Assembly: GCF_003858645.1 (NCBI RefSeq)
Contig: NZ_RQJP01000001.1
Coordinates: 62,001 to 126,000, forward strand
Direction: 5' to 3'
DNA from: Larkinella knui
GTDB lineage: Bacteria > Bacteroidota > Bacteroidia > Cytophagales > Spirosomataceae
Length of the DNA: 64,000 nt
Part shown: piece by piece, positions 49,986 to 58,729 of the stretch
Numbering within the stretch: the stretch's first letter is position 1
Layout of the letters: each line of letters starts with the position of its first letter
Notes under the pieces: generated by a model
Told to the model about the DNA's origin: nothing
The model's database searches: none
The model's input: only the letters and a program-made list of their open reading frames with translations
Program-made: the position numbers and the translations under genes

Positions 49986-50845
49986 GGCAATGGTTTCAGA
50001 TAATAACTGGTAATACAATTTGAAGTGGGTTGAAAGAGAATCTGGTTTTGCCAGACGCAGAAAGAACCGTTTCCGACCGACGGCAGTGCGTTCGATTCGG
50101 AGAGCGGCCGGGCGGTTTCGAGGTCCTCGCCGGTTGCCTGGTGTAACCAGATCGTTTGTAGACGGTCGATGATCAACAGGAATGTGCGTAGCTGATCGTT
50201 TGTTTCACGATAATGATACGAAAAAATTAACTGATCGCCAAGTTCTAAATAATCGACGGCTCCACTGGTTTCGTGAGACGTATGTTTTTTGATAAACCGG
50301 TCGATTACCGGCCGCCAGGCACTTGACACCGTGTAAGAAACGGGAAAATGCAGACGGGAATTGCTAACTACCGGTGTATTTTCAGCGGTTTCAACGGGTT
50401 CGCCATCGGCAAGCCGAAAGACAGCCACGGGCGTTGTTGCGGTATCGGTCAACGAGGCCCGTTGTGCCCAAACGAGTTCGGCATCGGCTCCGGTAAAGGC
50501 GTGTTGTGGCCATTCCCAACGGGTCCGACCGGTTTCCAGGTTCACATTCCCGAGGGCCGTCGGAACCGGTAACCGGGTATTATCAAAGCGGTGGTATAAA
50601 GCGTGGCCCTGCCAGACACCCAGCAGCGACGAGTGAAACGGCAGCTGCGGGTTGGTTTCGAACCGGATTTTTCCGTGGGGTAGTTCAACGGTTACCAGGG
50701 TCAGACGTTGGGATTCCCGGCTGCGCAACTCGGCAACAAAAAGGCCGGGACTGGTAGCAACCTGTTCAAAAACCAGCCGCCAAACGGGGTCCGGAAACTG
50801 GAGTTGGAACGCTAAAGGCAACAGGTTTTGGTTTGCGTCGGCCAT
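49982..50845 (-). CDS. DUF4905 family protein
   Basis: A 287-residue protein without signal peptide that matches the Bacteroidota-specific DUF4905 family: opening FQLQFPDPVWRLVFEQ, central GRTRWEWPQHAFTGADAELVWAQ, and closing FCVWQNQILFQPTSNCITSYYLKPLP. The pattern suggests a beta-rich, possibly propeller-like fold. Function is unknown. It is divergent from kdsB and overlaps the LysM gene. Confidence 0.82.
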   Translation of the reverse strand: MADANQNLLPLAFQLQFPDPVWRLVFEQVATSPGLFVAELRSRESQRLTLVTVELPHGKIRFETNPQLPFHSSLLGVWQGHALYHRFDNTRLPVPTALGNVNLETGRTRWEWPQHAFTGADAELVWAQRASLTDTATTPVAVFRLADGEPVETAENTPVVSNSRLHFPVSYTVSSAWRPVIDRFIKKHTSHETSGAVDYLELGDQLIFSYHYRETNDQLRTFLLIIDRLQTIWLHQATGEDLETARPLSESNALPSVGNGSFCVWQNQILFQPTSNCITSYYLKPLP

Positions 50846-50940
50846 TCTGAATTGTCATCATTGCAAGAATCAACACTCCAATTATTCCCGTGTAAGCCGA
50901 GTTCAGAGTATCTTGCGCCAAAAATACCGAAAATCAACGA

Positions 50941-51672
50941 ATGAATATCCTCGGAATTATCCCGGCCCGGTACGCATCAAGCCGTTTCCCGGCCAAAGCC
51001 CTGGCTGATATTGGTGGCAAAACCATGATTCAACGCGTGGTGGAGCAATCCCGGAAGGCAAAATCGCTCAGCCGTGTGGTGGTGGCTACCGACCACGAAG
51101 CCATTGCCGGACACGTTCGTTCGTTCGGAGGAGACGTGATCATGACCTCCGAAAACCACCAGAGCGGCACGGATCGTTGTTTCGAAGCGATGCAGATTGT
51201 TGGAGGAAAGATGGATTATGTCATTAATATTCAGGGTGATGAGCCGTTTATCAAGCCCGAACAGATTGATTTACTCGCATCGGTATTGGACGGCAACGCG
51301 GAACTGGCCACGTTGGTAAAAAAAATTGAAGATCCGGCGGTTTTAGTCAATCCAAGCACGCCCAAAGTCGTGCTGAATAGTCGGCAAGAGGCTTTGTACT
51401 TCAGCCGCCAGACGCTGCCGTATCTGCGCGGATGGCCGTTGGAAGACTGGTTACAGCACCACACATTTTATAAACACATCGGAATTTATGCCTATCGGGC
51501 GGACATTCTGGCCCGGATTACGCAGTTGCCGCCGTCGCTTCTGGAAAAAGCTGAGGCCCTTGAACAACTCCGCTGGCTCGAAAACGGCTACCGGATTCGG
51601 TGTGTCGTGACGGAACTGGATAGTTACGGAATCGATACGCCGGAAGATTTGGAGCGGTTGGAAGGGCGGTAA
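50941..51672 (+). CDS. kdsB: 3-deoxy-manno-octulosonate cytidylyltransferase
   Basis: KdsB activates KDO as CMP-KDO for lipid A core synthesis. The 243-residue protein has all family motifs: IIPARYASSRFPAKALADIGGKTMIQRV, VVVATDHEAI, SGTDRCFEA, NIQGDEPFI, YFSRQTLPY, KHIGIYAYR and LEQLRWLENGYRI. Length is normal. It is divergent from the DUF4905 gene. Confidence 0.97.
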   Translation: MNILGIIPARYASSRFPAKALADIGGKTMIQRVVEQSRKAKSLSRVVVATDHEAIAGHVRSFGGDVIMTSENHQSGTDRCFEAMQIVGGKMDYVINIQGDEPFIKPEQIDLLASVLDGNAELATLVKKIEDPAVLVNPSTPKVVLNSRQEALYFSRQTLPYLRGWPLEDWLQHHTFYKHIGIYAYRADILARITQLPPSLLEKAEALEQLRWLENGYRIRCVVTELDSYGIDTPEDLERLEGR

Positions 51673-51858
51673 TGCGATAAGAATCATCCGGCAACGGAAC
51701 TGAATGATAGTCAAATACTTGAATTAGCTAACTTTCCTGAAGCGGTTTGATTAGGACCAGATGTTAAATACTGTTAAAATCGAACCACCTAAACAGTTTA
51801 ACTCGTTACCAAGTTGAACTAGCATAAACTAGTCAATCAAACCACACAATACCGTATC

Positions 51859-53415
51859 ATGCAAAATTATTCCATCCTCTGGGCTGACGACGAAATCGAT
51901 TTATTGAAACCCCATATTTTGTTTCTTAATAACAAAGGATACACGATTACGCCCGTGAACAGCGGGGCCGACGCGCTCGAAAAAGTGGATCAGGAGAATT
52001 TCGATCTGGTTTTTCTGGACGAAATGATGCCGGGTATGACGGGTCTGGAAACGCTCCAGCAAATCAAGCAAATGCGGCCCAATTTGCCGGTTGTGATGAT
52101 TACCAAGAGCGAGGAAGAACACATTATGGAAGGGGCCATCGGTTCTAAAATCGCCGATTACCTGATTAAACCGCTGAATCCCAACCAGATTCTGCTGTCG
52201 GTTAAAAAAATACTCGATAACAAGCGGCTGGTTACCGAAAAAACGAACCAGAGCTATCAGCAGGATTTTCGGAATCTGTCGATGCTGTATAACGATCGGG
52301 TCGATTTTGAAGACTGGGTCGATATTTATAAAAAGCTCATCTTCTGGGAATTAGAGCTGGACGGCGCGCAGGATAAGAGCATGGGCGAAGTCTTCAACAT
52401 GCAGAAAAGTGAAGCCAATTCGACGTTTTGCAAGTTCGTGATGAACAATTACGAGGACTGGCTGAATGATCCGAAAGCCGACAAGCCGATCATGTCCCAC
52501 CAGCTGATGCGGAAGAAAGTTTTCCCGTTGATCGAACAGAATAACCCGCTTTTCTTCGTGTTGATCGACAACCTTCGCTATGACCAGTGGAAGGTCATCG
52601 AGCCGATTCTGTCCGAGTATTTTACGGTGGAAGAAGAATCGTCTTATTATTCAATTCTGCCGACCACGACGGCTTTTGCCCGGAATTCCATCTTTTCGGG
52701 CATGTTGCCGAGTGAAATGGAGAAAAAACATCCGGATCTGTGGGTCAATGACGACAACGAAGAAGCTGGTTTGAACAACAACGAGGATCAGTTTCTGAAA
52801 CGCCAGATCGATAGCAGCCGGCTGAACATCCGGTTTTCGTACAACAAAATTTTGAACACCAATCAGGGTAAACATCTGGTCGACAACTTCAGCAATCTGA
52901 TGCAGAACGATCTGAACGTGATCGTTTATAACTTCGTGGATATGCTGTCGCACGCCCGGACGGACATGGCCATGATTAAGGAACTGGCGCCCGATGAAGC
53001 CGCTTATCGCTCCATCACGCGTTCCTGGTTTAGCCACTCGCCCTTGCTGGAACTGGTTCGGAAAATTTCGGAGAAAAACGGTCGGCTCATCATTACCACC
53101 GACCACGGTATGATCCGGGTTCAGAAACCGGCCAAAATTGTTGGCTACCGGGATACGAATACCAACTTACGCTACAAACAGGGCAAGAACCTCGGATTTG
53201 ACGACAATCACCTGTTCGTTTGCCGCAAACCGGAAAATTTCTTCCTGCCCCGGATTCACGTTTCAACGGCCTACGTCTTTACCCTCGAAGATTATTTCTT
53301 TGCGTATCCGAACAACTACAATTACTACGTCAATTATTACCGGGATACATTCCAGCACGGGGGCGTTTCACTGGAGGAAATGATCATTCCGTTTGTGTAC
53401 TTAAAACCAAAATGA
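51859..53415 (+). CDS. porX: Type IX secretion response regulator PorX
   Basis: PorX is the response regulator (with PorY) that controls type IX secretion. The receiver domain (1-125) has the acid pair D10-D11, phospho-acceptor D54 (VFLDEMMPGM), T/K positions and ITKSEEE. A helical linker follows. The C-terminal two thirds are an alkaline-phosphatase-superfamily PglZ domain (about 200-518), with the metal-binding pieces FVLIDNLRYDQW, TTTAFARNSIFSGMLPSE and TTDHGM, which in PorX act on cyclic oligonucleotides. Length (518) and motifs match P. gingivalis PorX. sprA of the same system is at the left end of the window. Confidence 0.96.
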   Translation: MQNYSILWADDEIDLLKPHILFLNNKGYTITPVNSGADALEKVDQENFDLVFLDEMMPGMTGLETLQQIKQMRPNLPVVMITKSEEEHIMEGAIGSKIADYLIKPLNPNQILLSVKKILDNKRLVTEKTNQSYQQDFRNLSMLYNDRVDFEDWVDIYKKLIFWELELDGAQDKSMGEVFNMQKSEANSTFCKFVMNNYEDWLNDPKADKPIMSHQLMRKKVFPLIEQNNPLFFVLIDNLRYDQWKVIEPILSEYFTVEEESSYYSILPTTTAFARNSIFSGMLPSEMEKKHPDLWVNDDNEEAGLNNNEDQFLKRQIDSSRLNIRFSYNKILNTNQGKHLVDNFSNLMQNDLNVIVYNFVDMLSHARTDMAMIKELAPDEAAYRSITRSWFSHSPLLELVRKISEKNGRLIITTDHGMIRVQKPAKIVGYRDTNTNLRYKQGKNLGFDDNHLFVCRKPENFFLPRIHVSTAYVFTLEDYFFAYPNNYNYYVNYYRDTFQHGGVSLEEMIIPFVYLKPK

Positions 53416-53419
53416 TAGA

Positions 53420-53463
53420 GAATTAAGAGTTGGCCAACCGCATGGACGGCCAACTCTTAATTC
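53420..53463. repeat. 16-bp perfect-stem hairpin, copy 2 of the interspersed element
   Basis: Bases 53420-53435 pair perfectly with 53448-53463, loop aaccgcatggac. Apart from two loop changes, the central 38-40 bases are the same as the element at 42.5 kb. It lies between the convergent porX and ftsE-like genes. Confidence 0.8.
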
Positions 53464-53468
53464 TTAAT

Positions 53469-54149
53469 TCATAACCCTTGCTCCACCACTTTTCCATCCT
53501 CGACGCGCAACACCCGCGCCGGGTATTTGCGCAGAAAATCGTAGTTGTGGGTAGCCATCAGAATGGCAGTGCCGGAATTGTTGATGGTTTGAAAAACATT
53601 CATGATCTGTTCGCCGACGGCCGGATCGAGGTTTCCGGTGGGCTCATCGGCAATCAGAATCATCGGTTCGTTGAGCATGGCGCGGGCTACAACCACACGC
53701 TGTTGCTCCCCACCCGAAAGCTGGTGCGGCATTTTTTTCTGCAAAGTTCCCAAACCAACCTGCATCAGCACTTCCGAAATGCGGTTTTTCATCTTAACCT
53801 GGTCGGTCCATCCCGTTGCTTTCAACACAAACCGTAAATTCTCTTCGATATTACGATCCATAAATAGCTGAAAATCCTGGAAAACGATGCCGATTTTCCG
53901 GCGCAGGTACGGAACATCTTTCGGCTTTAGTTTTTCCAGCCCAAAACCGGCGACACGTCCGGTACCGGATTGCAGCCAGAGATCGGCATAGAGCGTCTTG
54001 AGCAGCGAGCTTTTCCCACTACCGGTTCGGCCAATCAAGAACACAAAATCACCTTTATTGACGTCAAACGTCACATCCCCCAGGACAATCCGGCCTCCCT
54101 GGTAAATATCAGCCTGATTGAGTGACAGAACGGGTTCGGTAGAAAACAT
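53469..54149 (-). CDS. ftsE: FtsE-like ABC transporter ATP-binding protein
   Basis: A 226-residue ATPase. Walker [10 protein letters not shown] at 40-48, Q-loop VFQDFQLF, signature LSGGEQQR, Walker [15 protein letters not shown] and the H-loop in LMATHNYDF are intact. The [14 protein letters not shown] region is characteristic of FtsE, which with FtsX regulates cell-wall hydrolases at division. No ftsX lies next to it, as is usual in Bacteroidota. ATG at 54149 gives the normal start; an upstream in-frame extension consists of intergenic repeat words. Confidence 0.88.
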   Translation of the reverse strand: MFSTEPVLSLNQADIYQGGRIVLGDVTFDVNKGDFVFLIGRTGSGKSSLLKTLYADLWLQSGTGRVAGFGLEKLKPKDVPYLRRKIGIVFQDFQLFMDRNIEENLRFVLKATGWTDQVKMKNRISEVLMQVGLGTLQKKMPHQLSGGEQQRVVVARAMLNEPMILIADEPTGNLDPAVGEQIMNVFQTINNSGTAILMATHNYDFLRKYPARVLRVEDGKVVEQGL

Positions 54150-54157
54150 AACTTTGA

Positions 54158-54230
54158 GTGATGAGTGATGAGTTAAGAGTGATGAGTTTAAAATTAGTGC
54201 GTCTGCCAACTCTTCATGCATAACTCTTAA
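54158..54230. repeat. GTGATGAG direct repeats and TTAAGAGT inverted repeat
   Basis: GTGATGAG occurs at 54158-54165, 54165-54172 and 54179-54186. TTAAGAGT (54173-54180) pairs with ACTCTTAA (54223-54230). The word AAGAGTTGGC on the minus strand is shared with the hairpins at 42.5 and 53.4 kb. It lies between the ftsE-like and transaldolase genes. Confidence 0.55.
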
Positions 54231-54238
54231 TTCGTAAC

Positions 54239-54898
54239 TTATTTAACGGCTGCTTCCTTGTGGTCGGCCAGAAATTTGGCAAGACCGAGGTCCGTAAGCG
54301 GATGACTGAAAAGCGCATTAATAACACTCAGCGGACCCGTCATTACGTCAGCACCCACTTCGGCACACTGAATGATGTGCATCGGATGCCGAATGGAAGC
54401 CGCCAGAATCTGAGTCGAATAGCTGTAATTCCGATAAATCAAGGCAATTTGCTCGATAAGAGCGATGCCATCCACCGAAATATCATCCAGACGGCCAATG
54501 AAGGGGGATACATACGTCGCGCCGGCTTTAGCGGCCAGAAGGGCCTGACCTGCCGAAAAAATCAATGTACAATTGGTTTTGATTCCTTTTTCGGAGAAGT
54601 AATTTATCGCTTTGATGCCATCCTTGATCATCGGTACTTTTACGACAATTTTATCGTCGATTTCGGCCAGTTCTTCACCTTCAGCAATAATTTCATGAAA
54701 GGTGGTGGCAATGACCTCCGCGCTCACATCACCGTCGACACTGTCGCAAATGGCTTTATAATGCTGCATAACCCGATCTTTCCCACTGATTTTTTGCTTC
54801 GCCATCAGCGAAGGATTGGTGGTTACACCGTCTAAAATCCCCAGATCCTGGGCTTCGCGAATATCTTTCAGATTGGCGGTGTCAATGAAAAATTTCAT
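54239..54898 (-). CDS. fsa: Fructose-6-phosphate aldolase/transaldolase (short type)
   Basis: A 219-residue class I aldolase of the FSA/TalC group. Schiff-base Lys87 lies in VVKVPM, and the family motifs [35 protein letters not shown] and ILAASIRHP are present. Such enzymes act as fructose-6-phosphate aldolase or as transaldolase in the pentose-phosphate pathway; the short type in Bacteroidota is usually a transaldolase. A TACTTTTG promoter box lies about 53 bases upstream. Confidence 0.93.
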   Translation of the reverse strand: MKFFIDTANLKDIREAQDLGILDGVTTNPSLMAKQKISGKDRVMQHYKAICDSVDGDVSAEVIATTFHEIIAEGEELAEIDDKIVVKVPMIKDGIKAINYFSEKGIKTNCTLIFSAGQALLAAKAGATYVSPFIGRLDDISVDGIALIEQIALIYRNYSYSTQILAASIRHPMHIIQCAEVGADVMTGPLSVINALFSHPLTDLGLAKFLADHKEAAVK

Positions 54899-54950
54899 AG
54901 TAGTTATTCTAAACTGAAAATACGAGAAAGGATGAGCGTCAGAATTGCCT

Positions 54951-54958
54951 CAAAAGTA
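54951..54958 (-). promoter_or_regulatory. -7 promoter box of the transaldolase gene
   Basis: The minus-strand sequence TACTTTTG matches TAnnTTTG exactly, 53 bases before the ATG at 54898. The -33 element is weak. Confidence 0.45.
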
Positions 54959-55119
54959 AAGATATTCTTTAGAACTTACGTCTGATCGATCCGAAAAGCC
55001 TGGCGTGAGTCCGGATGAAGATCCAGTCGATGGAGGGAGGTCGGTCGTGGTCGACCAGACCGGAGGAAAAATACCGTAAAAAGGAGTGAGCACGGTGGGG
55101 CTTCCGGAAAATAAAAAAA
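54959..55119. other. GC-rich gap between the transaldolase promoter and the SRP RNA
   Basis: No gene is seen. The part at about 55030-55070 has complementary runs around GGTCGACC, so it may fold. The seven-base T-run (minus strand, 55113-55119) that ends the SRP RNA is at its right end. Confidence 0.35.
55113..55119 (-). terminator. U-tract terminating the SRP RNA
   Basis: On the minus strand, the closing stem of the SRP RNA (ending GGTTTGCC) is followed directly by seven T residues, a normal intrinsic terminator. Confidence 0.7.
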
Positions 55120-55209
55120 GGCAAACCGACATCTCACCGCTACGACCACCTACCCTTGCTTCTGTCAAGACCTGGGGGATTCAGCAGGAGCTGGTAGTGC
55201 CTGTTTGCC
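55120..55209 (-). ncRNA. ffs: Signal recognition particle RNA, small bacterial type
   Basis: Read on the minus strand, these 90 bases begin GGCAAAC and end GTTTGCC, forming the closing stem. The apical part reads CAGGTC-TTGACA-GAAGCA followed by AGGGTAGG. This is the conserved Ffh-binding symmetric and asymmetric loop pair (GTC opposite AGCA) of SRP RNA, capped by UGAC, a URRC-type tetraloop instead of the E. coli GGAA. A -7 box lies just upstream and a T-run follows. I have not run a covariance search, but the conserved apical sequence makes the call strong. Confidence 0.88.
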
Positions 55210-55214
55210 GGGTG

Positions 55215-55222
55215 CAAAAGTA
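55215..55222 (-). promoter_or_regulatory. -7 promoter box of the SRP RNA gene
   Basis: TACTTTTG on the minus strand ends five bases before the first G of the RNA, the normal distance for a Bacteroidota -7 element. Confidence 0.65.
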
Positions 55223-55254
55223 CAGATTTATGCAGGAAAATAAAAGCCCGTGGC

Positions 55255-55262
55255 TACTTTTG
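55255..55262 (+). promoter_or_regulatory. -7 promoter box of the TPR lipoprotein gene
   Basis: TACTTTTG on the plus strand, 21 bases before the ATG at 55284. It is identical to the box driving the SRP RNA in the other direction 33 bases away. Confidence 0.5.
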
Positions 55263-55283
55263 TAGCAATTTCGAGACTATATC

Positions 55284-56057
55284 ATGATAAAAACCATTTT
55301 TAACACCATACAGGGCTATCGCCGTGTTCTGAAGACCACAAAAAATACGCGCAAAGCCGTCGGCGGCTTAATTCTCTTATGTTTTATGGTAGCCGTTCAG
55401 GCCTGTACATCGTCGGAAGCTAAACTAACGGAAGCCCGCACCTTATTGCAACAGGGTAAGTTTCGGGAAGCCATTCAACCGTTGAATCAGGCCATCGACG
55501 CGGATGCCGGTAATTTTGAAGCTTTCAACAGCCGGGGAGTGGCTTATTTTGAACTAAAAGATTACGAAAATGCGCTGCTGGATTATGAGCAGTCCATTCA
55601 GTTGAAGCCGGATTTTTACAAACCGTATTACAACCGGGCCAAGCTGAAAACCGCCCGGGGCGAGACCGAAGCGGCTTTGAAAGATTATGCCGAAGCCATC
55701 CGACGGGCCCCCGACACCTCGGATATTTACCTCGATCGGGGGCAACTGTTTGCCACCACCGGCAATCTGACCTCGGCCTTATCCGATTTCAATCAGGCTA
55801 TCCAGCTCGATCCGAAAAACTCGCTGGCATATTTCAACCGGGGCAACATTCGGTTTCAGCAGGAAGAATATCCCGAAGCACTCACTGATTTTACCAAAAC
55901 CGTGCAGTTAAATACTAAATTTGGGAAAGCGTTCAACGCCTTGGGTGTTACGCAAGTGATGATGAATCAGCGGGAAAACGGCTGTTTAAGTTTAAAACAA
56001 GCCAAACAATTGGGGTATGCGGAAGCACAAGCCTACTTAACAGAATATTGCCAGTAA
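55284..56057 (+). CDS. Tetratricopeptide-repeat lipoprotein
   Basis: A 257-residue protein with a lipoprotein signal (Cys41 in AVQACTSSE) and about six TPR units from residue 45 to 245. Each has the W/Y-LG-Y-A-F-A-P-type pattern, for example NFEAFNSRGVAYFELKDYENALLDYEQSIQLKPD. Likely a periplasm-facing or surface scaffold for protein contacts; no more specific role can be read. Confidence 0.9.
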   Translation: MIKTIFNTIQGYRRVLKTTKNTRKAVGGLILLCFMVAVQACTSSEAKLTEARTLLQQGKFREAIQPLNQAIDADAGNFEAFNSRGVAYFELKDYENALLDYEQSIQLKPDFYKPYYNRAKLKTARGETEAALKDYAEAIRRAPDTSDIYLDRGQLFATTGNLTSALSDFNQAIQLDPKNSLAYFNRGNIRFQQEEYPEALTDFTKTVQLNTKFGKAFNALGVTQVMMNQRENGCLSLKQAKQLGYAEAQAYLTEYCQ

Positions 56058-56090
56058 AAGACGTTCCTCCAACTCTAAATTCCGATCCCC

Positions 56091-56435
56091 ATGCGCAAGG
56101 TTCTTCCCATCACATTTGGCCTTTTATTTGTGCTCTTTGCCGCCTTTCAATACAATGATCCGGATCCGCAGGTCTGGATTCCGATCTACGGGTTTGCCGC
56201 CATTGCCAGTTTCATGGCCTTCTCTGCTGTGGGCCGTCCGTGGCTCTATATCGCAGCGGGCATTATCTATTTAGGATCGGCCATTTACTGGTGGCCCCCC
56301 AAATTCGAAGGGTTTCTACTCGATGAAATGGGGATGAAAACCATCAACATCGAACTGGCCCGCGAATCCGGGGGGCTGGCCATCTGTGCGGTTGCCATGT
56401 TTATTCTGGCGGTGCTGTCCCGGGGGAAACGATAA
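56091..56435 (+). CDS. Transmembrane 220 (TMEM220) family protein
   Basis: A 114-residue membrane protein with four hydrophobic segments and the TMEM220 signature AAFQYNDPDPQVWIPIYGFAA near residues 17-37, plus YLGSAIYWWPP. Function unknown. It lies 33 bases after the TPR gene on the same strand. Confidence 0.87.
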   Translation: MRKVLPITFGLLFVLFAAFQYNDPDPQVWIPIYGFAAIASFMAFSAVGRPWLYIAAGIIYLGSAIYWWPPKFEGFLLDEMGMKTINIELARESGGLAICAVAMFILAVLSRGKR

Positions 56436-56492
56436 CCGGCTCTCCGGTTATCGCTCCCCGTTTTAGGGCAGACGGTTGGGGTATAGCCCTGA

Positions 56493-57839
56493 TCAATACC
56501 CTAATTTGCACTGAAATTCTCCGGTAATCTTGACGGGTTCAAGAACGTAGCCATCCGGCGTAGACTTTTTGTGGACGACCGTGCCGTGCACCGATCCGCT
56601 TACCACGCCCTTGTTCCGGTCTACTTCCGTCAGAATAATCTCGCCATCCATGTACACGGTTTTACCGTCCTTGTCCACGTAAGAGCTGGCATACTCCTTA
56701 TAGTCAGTATTTTTTCCGTAGACCAATACAGCCGCAGCGTCCCCGTAGTTAAAACTGAACTTGCCCACTTTGGGCGCATAGACAAACAGACTGAGTTGGT
56801 TCCGGAACGTCGTCGATGCGTCCTGGCTTACTATGACCGTCAACGCACCCGGTGTAATGGCTCCGGCGGCTCGCACCGGCTTGATGTCTTTCCCATCCAC
56901 GCGGAAACCGACCGGGTTTTTAATGTATACATTCGATACCAGCATGAGTTTTTCCTTGCCGCCATGCTCCAGTTCGACAAACAGGGCCACCGGATTCCCA
57001 CTGGGCGCGTCGCTTGGGGCCTGGTAGGTGAACCAGGCTCGCGCATTTGGATTCTTGCCGGCATCCTTCAGCAGTTCAAACGTCCCGTCGCGGGTAGAAC
57101 CATACTGATCACCGTTGATGCCGTACCGACGAACGACAACAGCGTTGGCATCGCGTACCGCGCCCGGTAACGGTATTATAAAGTTATCAAGCACCGGTTT
57201 TCCATCAATCTCCGATACGTCGCCGAACCCCATAGAGCTGAATTCTATTTTAAAATCACGTTCCTGCAGGTACACCAGCGTATCGGCTGCGGGCGTGAGC
57301 CGGTACTGTTCAATAAAGGCAATGGCTTCGTCACTCACTTTCGCGATGCGGGCCGTCAGTTTCCGTTTTGCCGGGTCTACTTTGGCCAGCTGACTCAGCC
57401 CCCATTCGCCCTGCTTATTCTGGTGAGCCAGGCCCACGTTGCCTTTCACGGCGCCCGAAAGTTCACCGGGAGCATAGGCGTATTCCACCGTTACGGGTTG
57501 CGCCAGGTGAACGGCCTCAGTACCAAACTGATAGGCCGTACCCGAACCGTTCGGCGCTTTATTTTCCACCGCCTGAACGCTGATCGGAGTTTCTTTACTC
57601 AGTGCACCCGCCGGAATGTTCAGGGTTAGTTTGCCATCCGGCGTGGTGATGGTACCGCCGGCTGGTCCAACGGTTTTTGTCACGGGCGACCCAATGGGCT
57701 GTCCCAGGGCGGTAGGGGATGGGCGTTCGTTGTCGGTGGTCTCATCGGGCGGTTCGATGGCGTGTTCCGGTTTCTGGCAAGCCGCCAGACTGATCAAGGC
57801 GACGACCAGCGCCGTCGATACTAAAGTTTTCATTCGCAT
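56493..57839 (-). CDS. Putative lipoprotein with ZU5-like beta domain
   Basis: A 448-residue protein beginning MRMKTLVSTALVVALISLAACQKP (lipid Cys at about 21). After a Pro/Thr/Glu-rich spacer comes a segment of about 90 residues (GPAGGTITTPDGKLTLNIPAGALSKETPISVQAVE), the pattern of ZU5-like domains that often precede surface modules in Bacteroidota. The rest is beta-rich and ends with a short domain containing SGSVHGTVVHKKS. No enzyme is recognised. Upstream in-frame sequence is longer but overlaps the cytochrome gene and lacks a signal, so the start is placed here. Confidence 0.8.
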   Translation of the reverse strand: MRMKTLVSTALVVALISLAACQKPEHAIEPPDETTDNERPSPTALGQPIGSPVTKTVGPAGGTITTPDGKLTLNIPAGALSKETPISVQAVENKAPNGSGTAYQFGTEAVHLAQPVTVEYAYAPGELSGAVKGNVGLAHQNKQGEWGLSQLAKVDPAKRKLTARIAKVSDEAIAFIEQYRLTPAADTLVYLQERDFKIEFSSMGFGDVSEIDGKPVLDNFIIPLPGAVRDANAVVVRRYGINGDQYGSTRDGTFELLKDAGKNPNARAWFTYQAPSDAPSGNPVALFVELEHGGKEKLMLVSNVYIKNPVGFRVDGKDIKPVRAAGAITPGALTVIVSQDASTTFRNQLSLFVYAPKVGKFSFNYGDAAAVLVYGKNTDYKEYASSYVDKDGKTVYMDGEIILTEVDRNKGVVSGSVHGTVVHKKSTPDGYVLEPVKITGEFQCKLGY

Positions 57840-57868
57840 TTGTTGTTTGGTGAGATTCAGATTTCGGA

Positions 57869-58729
57869 TCAGACGGATTTCAGGTACAGCCGCAGGGCGC
57901 GCATCTCGACGTCGGAAAAAGCTTTGGTCATTTCCCAGGGCATTCCCGGTTTCAGGTGCGTACCGTCGGGACGAATCCCGGTGCGAAGCGTACGAAAAAA
58001 CTGTTCGTCGGTCCATTTGCTGCTGCGGCCGGTGGACGAAATATTGGGCGCTGCCGGTCCATTCGATCCACCTTTCAGGTCGGATTGGTGACAATGCGTA
58101 CAAACCGTGGCAACGTATTGCCCGAAAGCCGCCGAAATTTCCGCCCGCTGATCGACCGCCAGCGGCAGGGAATGATCGATTTTCTCGGCGGCAAATAGCT
58201 CCATTTTTCCCAGGTCGGTAAGTACGCGGGCGACCGGACCCATCTCGGTCGGTGGCAATTCGTGGTCGACCGGAGGCACTTGCGACCCATACGCAATGAT
58301 CGCTTTCAGGTCATTTTCACCGAGTTGGTTGTAATCGTTCGACGGCATATAAATCAGGGGCGTCTGGTCGTGCCGCAAGCCGTGGCGAATGGCAAGCGCC
58401 CACTGGCCGGGGCCGAAACCGGGGCGTAAACCGCCTTTGCCGCGCGTCAGGTTTCGGGCCACCAGCCGACCAACGCCGGGTTTGTCGAACAGCACCTGGC
58501 CGCCCAAATCTTTTCCGTGGCAACCGTCGCAGCCTTTCACCGTCATCAATCGTTTGCCCTTCGCCAAAGTGGCCGAGTCGGCTGAAAGGCGAAGCGAATC
58601 CGCCTTGACATCGTAGTGTCGGCTACGTCGGTTTTCCGTCGCAATCCAGGCTTTTGTGTAGTAGGCTATTGCCAACAGGATCATCAGCAACAGCAAGCGG
58701 GCCGACCATTTTAGTAGTTTCCGTAACAT
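57869..58729 (-). CDS. Membrane-anchored di-heme cytochrome c
   Basis: A 286-residue protein with an N-terminal membrane anchor (about 9-28) and two heme c motifs, C67-x-x-C70-H71 (GCDGCHGKDLGG) and C210-x-x-C213-H214 (VCTHCHQSDLKGG). Each sits in a class I cytochrome domain; Met129 (YMPSNDY) and a Met in PGMPWEM are candidate sixth ligands. A periplasm-side electron carrier of the type paired with dehydrogenases, though none is adjacent. Confidence 0.92.
   Translation of the reverse strand: MLRKLLKWSARLLLLMILLAIAYYTKAWIATENRRSRHYDVKADSLRLSADSATLAKGKRLMTVKGCDGCHGKDLGGQVLFDKPGVGRLVARNLTRGKGGLRPGFGPGQWALAIRHGLRHDQTPLIYMPSNDYNQLGENDLKAIIAYGSQVPPVDHELPPTEMGPVARVLTDLGKMELFAAEKIDHSLPLAVDQRAEISAAFGQYVATVCTHCHQSDLKGGSNGPAAPNISSTGRSSKWTDEQFFRTLRTGIRPDGTHLKPGMPWEMTKAFSDVEMRALRLYLKSV

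Noticed and set aside
54950-55168. 72-codon minus-strand frame
   Set aside because: It overlaps the SRP RNA on the same strand and has low-complexity Ser/Pro/Thr composition.
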